In this document: piece after piece, positions 4,288-5,805 of the stretch
Position numbering within the stretch: position 1 is the first letter of the stretch
Layout: every line of letters begins with the position of its first letter
Assembly (NCBI GenBank): GCA_002295325.1
Contig: DBGA01000030.1
Coordinates: forward strand, 13,251-19,055
Direction: 5' to 3'
Length of the DNA stretch: 5,805 nt
Source: Ruminococcaceae bacterium UBA866
GTDB lineage: Bacteria > Bacillota > Clostridia > Oscillospirales > Ruminococcaceae
Program-made: the position numbers and the translations under genes
Notes under the pieces: generated by a model
What the model was told of the DNA's origin: nothing
The model's database searches: none
What the model saw: the letters and a program-made list of their open reading frames with translations, nothing else

Positions 4288-4314
4288 ACCCTCCAACCCG
4301 TAAGTCCGGAGGGT
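4288..4314 (-). ncRNA. Hairpin that hides a ribosome binding site or ends transcription
   Basis: On the minus strand ACCCTCC pairs with GGAGGGT around a 13-base loop, followed by ATTTTTATG. It could act as an intrinsic terminator with a short T run. It could also act as a translational lock, because GGAGGG is the ribosome binding site of the ORF starting at 4281. Confidence 0.6.
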
Positions 4315-4343
4315 TTCAACTGCTATTTAGACATGGAAACAGC

Positions 4344-4376
4344 CCCGCCAAACTCACGTTTTTTTTGTTGGGCGGG
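4344..4376 (-). ncRNA. GC-rich hairpin in the structured leader
   Basis: CCCGCC (4344-4349) pairs with GGCGGG (4371-4376). Three more pairs extend it past one mismatch, and the loop holds a run of eight identical bases. It stands out in an AT-rich region and is not followed by a T tract on the minus strand. Confidence 0.55.
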
Positions 4377-4410
4377 TGCCCCTTTCTATGTTGACTAATT
4401 CCTTTTTAAA

Positions 4411-4440
4411 TATAAATCTCAATTTTACGAGACAGGTCAA
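4411..4440 (-). promoter_or_regulatory. Possible promoter for the structured leader
   Basis: On the minus strand TTGACC (4440-4435), an 18-base spacer, and TTTATA (4416-4411). It begins just past the riboswitch terminator, so the hairpin-rich leader at 4057-4400 could be an independent transcription unit, not the continuation of the riboswitch transcript. Confidence 0.4.
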
Positions 4441-4451
4441 GTTATAAAAAG

Positions 4452-4480
4452 AAAAAAACCTGCCGCGAAAGGGCAGGTTT
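4452..4480 (-). terminator. Intrinsic terminator of the c-di-GMP riboswitch
   Basis: On the minus strand AAACCTGCC pairs with GGCAGGTTT around CTTTCGC, followed by a further T run (seven T in positions 4458-4452, partly shared with the stem). It is a textbook expression platform, starting a few bases after the aptamer. Its 3' arm contains CGGCAG (4465-4460), which is complementary to CTGCCG in the aptamer. Confidence 0.92.
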
Positions 4481-4481
4481 A

Positions 4482-4581
4482 ATACGCAATCCTTTACGGC
4501 AGCCAGGCTATCATAATGCACTCGCACTTTAGACCCTTGGCTTTGCGTCCTTACCTTTCGGCAAGTTTGCCCTTGACATAT
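4482..4581 (-). ncRNA. c-di-GMP-I (GEMM) riboswitch
   Basis: Seen on the minus strand, in order: AGGGCAAAC, a short stem capped by GAAA (TGCCGAAAGGTA), GGACGCAAAGCC, GGTCTAA, a second variable stem, then GATAGCCTGGCTGCCG. These are the conserved blocks of the class I c-di-GMP aptamer: the GAAA tetraloop that docks into its receptor, the ACGCAAAGCC joining segment and the 3' G-TAGC...GxTxCCG arm. ATATG (4581-4577) and CGTAT (4486-4482) can close the outer stem. The RNA senses the second messenger cyclic di-GMP, which in clostridia switches cells between motile and attached life. It lies about 75 bases after the stop of the ABC permease and about 200 bases before any downstream ORF. I see no good promoter of its own, so it may be read as part of the ABC transporter message. 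The controlled gene is not evident. Confidence 0.93.
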
Positions 4582-4654
4582 CTATTCACTTGTTACATTT
4601 TTTCTATAAATATATCACCATTACAGATAGCCACTTTATCAGAAAATACGATGG

Positions 4655-5410
4655 TTATAAGCTTGTTTCCTTTTTTAATCTGTATAATGCCCACGAAAAA
4701 CTGATAACGCACATCGTCGCAAGTAAAAGTAAGACACAGATAATATCATGCGCAACAATATTACCTTGTAAAATCAAGGCTCGTAAAGCATTGATTACAT
4801 GAGTAAACGGGTTTAGATTCACCGCAATTGCCAATCCCCCAGATAATCTGTCCGCCGGAAATAATGCCGTGCTTAGAAAGAAGATCGGCAGGACAATTGC
4901 GTTCATCACGGTTTCGTAAATGACTTCATTGGGAAGGCAAAGGCTAATCGAATAAGTAAGCCCTGCCATAAAGAACGCTGTCATAAATACCAGCAAAGCA
5001 ATTAGGAGCAATCCTGTAAATCCGGAAGCAATTTTTACAGAAAAGAATAGGCTGACAATGCACATAATAGCAACTTCAATAAAAGTACATAATACTGCTT
5101 CTAATACTTGGCCGAGTACAATCGAACTTCTTTGAACCGGAGCAATCAATACCCGGTAAAAACTACCATCCGTTTTCATCAGGTAATTCATAATGCCGCT
5201 GCTACTGCAAGTTCCAAGGCTTACCAGTACAATAAGTCCAGGGAGAATAAAGGCAGTATAGTTCTTAATTCCAATACCCTGCATGGACTGCCCGGCAACG
5301 GCGCTATATAAAACCAGCCAAAGTATAGGTTGTAAAATTGTCATTATAATGGTGAAAGCATTGTGGAAACGCCACTTTACATTGCGCTGGAGTAGAGTAA
5401 AAACCCCCAT
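4655..5410 (-). CDS. ABC-2 type transporter permease
   Basis: Seen: 251 residues from the ATG at 5410, with about six hydrophobic segments (near residues 16-40, 54-72, 101-123, 132-156, 170-185 and 223-240) and a short basic tail. The 'LPADRLSGGL... NPFTHVINALRAL'-type stretch (FPADRLSGGLAIAVNLNPFT, followed by HVINALRALILQG) near residues 184-218 is the signature of ABC-2 permeases of the DrrB/NodJ type. Length is normal for the family. The start was set by AAAGGAGG seven bases before this ATG; a TTG three bases further up is too close to the site. The ATG overlaps the stop of the ATPase gene by one base (TGATG), so the two are translationally coupled. Together they should form a membrane exporter; relatives move drugs, polyketides or polysaccharides, but the substrate cannot be read from sequence. 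It is followed by the c-di-GMP riboswitch. Confidence 0.95.
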   Translation of the reverse strand: MGVFTLLQRNVKWRFHNAFTIIMTILQPILWLVLYSAVAGQSMQGIGIKNYTAFILPGLIVLVSLGTCSSSGIMNYLMKTDGSFYRVLIAPVQRSSIVLGQVLEAVLCTFIEVAIMCIVSLFFSVKIASGFTGLLLIALLVFMTAFFMAGLTYSISLCLPNEVIYETVMNAIVLPIFFLSTALFPADRLSGGLAIAVNLNPFTHVINALRALILQGNIVAHDIICVLLLLATMCVISFSWALYRLKKETSL

Positions 5411-5805
5411 CAACTGACCTCCTTTCCATCTTCGACAGTTAGCTTGATAAAAACATCTTCCAAGGTAGGCTGAATAATTTCGATACCCAAGAAAGAAATA
5501 TCATGATCCAACAGCCAACGGTTAGCTTTTTCTAAATCGTTATGCCCATTTTTTAAACTGGTGATAATTTTATCATGGCGTAAATCCGATTCTTTCAGAG
5601 CAACAACGCTTTTTAACGGTTCAAAACAGTTTTTGGCTTCTTGTCTTGATACAAAGCTAATTTTCAGTATATCCTGTCGCAAATATTCCCGGAGAGCTTT
5701 CGGAGAACCTTGAATGATTTCTTTTCCGTTTTTCATAATGCAGATGGTATCGCTTAACTGGTCGGCTTCCTCTAAATAGTGGGTTGTCAAGAAAATCGTG
5801 GTTCC
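5410..5805 (-). CDS. ABC transporter ATP-binding protein, C-terminal part
   Basis: Seen: 131 residues in one frame running off the right edge of the window, so the 5' end (Walker A, signature motif, Walker B) is missing. The visible part begins GTTIFLTTHYLEEADQLSD. The His of LTTHYLEEA is the H-loop residue that contacts ATP gamma-phosphate. IMKNGKEIIQGSP follows, as in all ABC ATPases. The last 70 residues form the C-terminal extension typical of DrrA/CcmA-like proteins and end with PTLEDVFIKLT, a family hallmark. It powers export through the permease encoded next, with which it shares a TGATG junction. It is probably intact beyond the window, since nothing here is disrupted. Substrate unknown; drug or antimicrobial export is plausible for this subfamily. 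Confidence 0.95.
   Translation of the reverse strand, partial: GTTIFLTTHYLEEADQLSDTICIMKNGKEIIQGSPKALREYLRQDILKISFVSRQEAKNCFEPLKSVVALKESDLRHDKIITSLKNGHNDLEKANRWLLDHDISFLGIEIIQPTLEDVFIKLTVEDGKEVS

Noticed and set aside
4057..4440. tRNA or rRNA gene in the hairpin-rich region
   Set aside because: No cloverleaf with the T-loop consensus GGTTCGAATC and no rRNA core sequence is present; the hairpins are separate and flank mini-ORFs.
4516..4802. Two plus-strand ORFs of 62 and 70 codons over the end of the permease and the riboswitch
   Set aside because: They are antisense to the permease end and to the c-di-GMP aptamer, have no ribosome binding site and resemble no protein family.
5411..5413. TTG at 5413 as the start of the ABC permease
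   Set aside because: It is only four bases from the AGGAGG; the ATG at 5410 has a normal seven-base spacing and overlaps the ATPase stop as TGATG.

Overview
The window looks like accessory DNA from a low-GC Gram-positive anaerobe, most likely a clostridium. The grounds are AT-rich coding sequence, Firmicute-type AGGAGG ribosome binding sites, a c-di-GMP-I riboswitch, and gene families typical of clostridial conjugative elements and polymorphic-toxin loci. Every gene I can support lies on the minus strand, so transcription runs from high to low coordinates.

Right end (about 5805-4655): an operon for an ABC-2 type exporter. It holds the C-terminal part of an ATPase, cut by the window edge, and a complete permease that overlaps it by one base. 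Just downstream lies an unmistakable c-di-GMP-I (GEMM) riboswitch (about 4482-4581) with a strong intrinsic terminator (4452-4480). The conserved 3' strand of the aptamer can also pair with the terminator, which predicts an OFF switch. No sizeable gene follows it. Instead there are about 350 bases of hairpin-rich leader (4057-4440) with a possible promoter, overlapping mini-ORFs and a final terminator. This resembles an attenuator whose target gene has been lost.

Middle (about 4050-2720): the wreck of a conjugative or mobilizable element. It contains an N-terminally truncated DUF4314 protein, a small ArdA-like protein with a probable frameshift in an A7 tract, and a serine recombinase broken by frameshifts and at least two internal deletions. 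A bidirectional terminator closes it. Next to that are tandem units of about 21 bp that may be a transposon end.

Left part (about 2450-1): a decayed array of small orphan genes of the kind found behind polymorphic toxin genes. In transcription order: an extended -10 promoter, a 32-codon ORF, a single-TM protein, a 48-aa ORF, a zinc-ribbon gene with two apparent single-base losses, a Trp-rich 24-aa ORF, an 83-aa immunity-like protein, a hydrophobic pretoxin-like fragment, a 188-aa immunity-like protein, and a second pretoxin fragment with a one-base frameshift that runs off the window. No complete toxin is visible. The left part reads as immunity genes kept alongside toxin relics.

The best candidates for something new are the orphan c-di-GMP switch with its structured downstream leader and the silent toxin/immunity cassette array. 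Assignments rest on motif recognition by eye; no database search was run.
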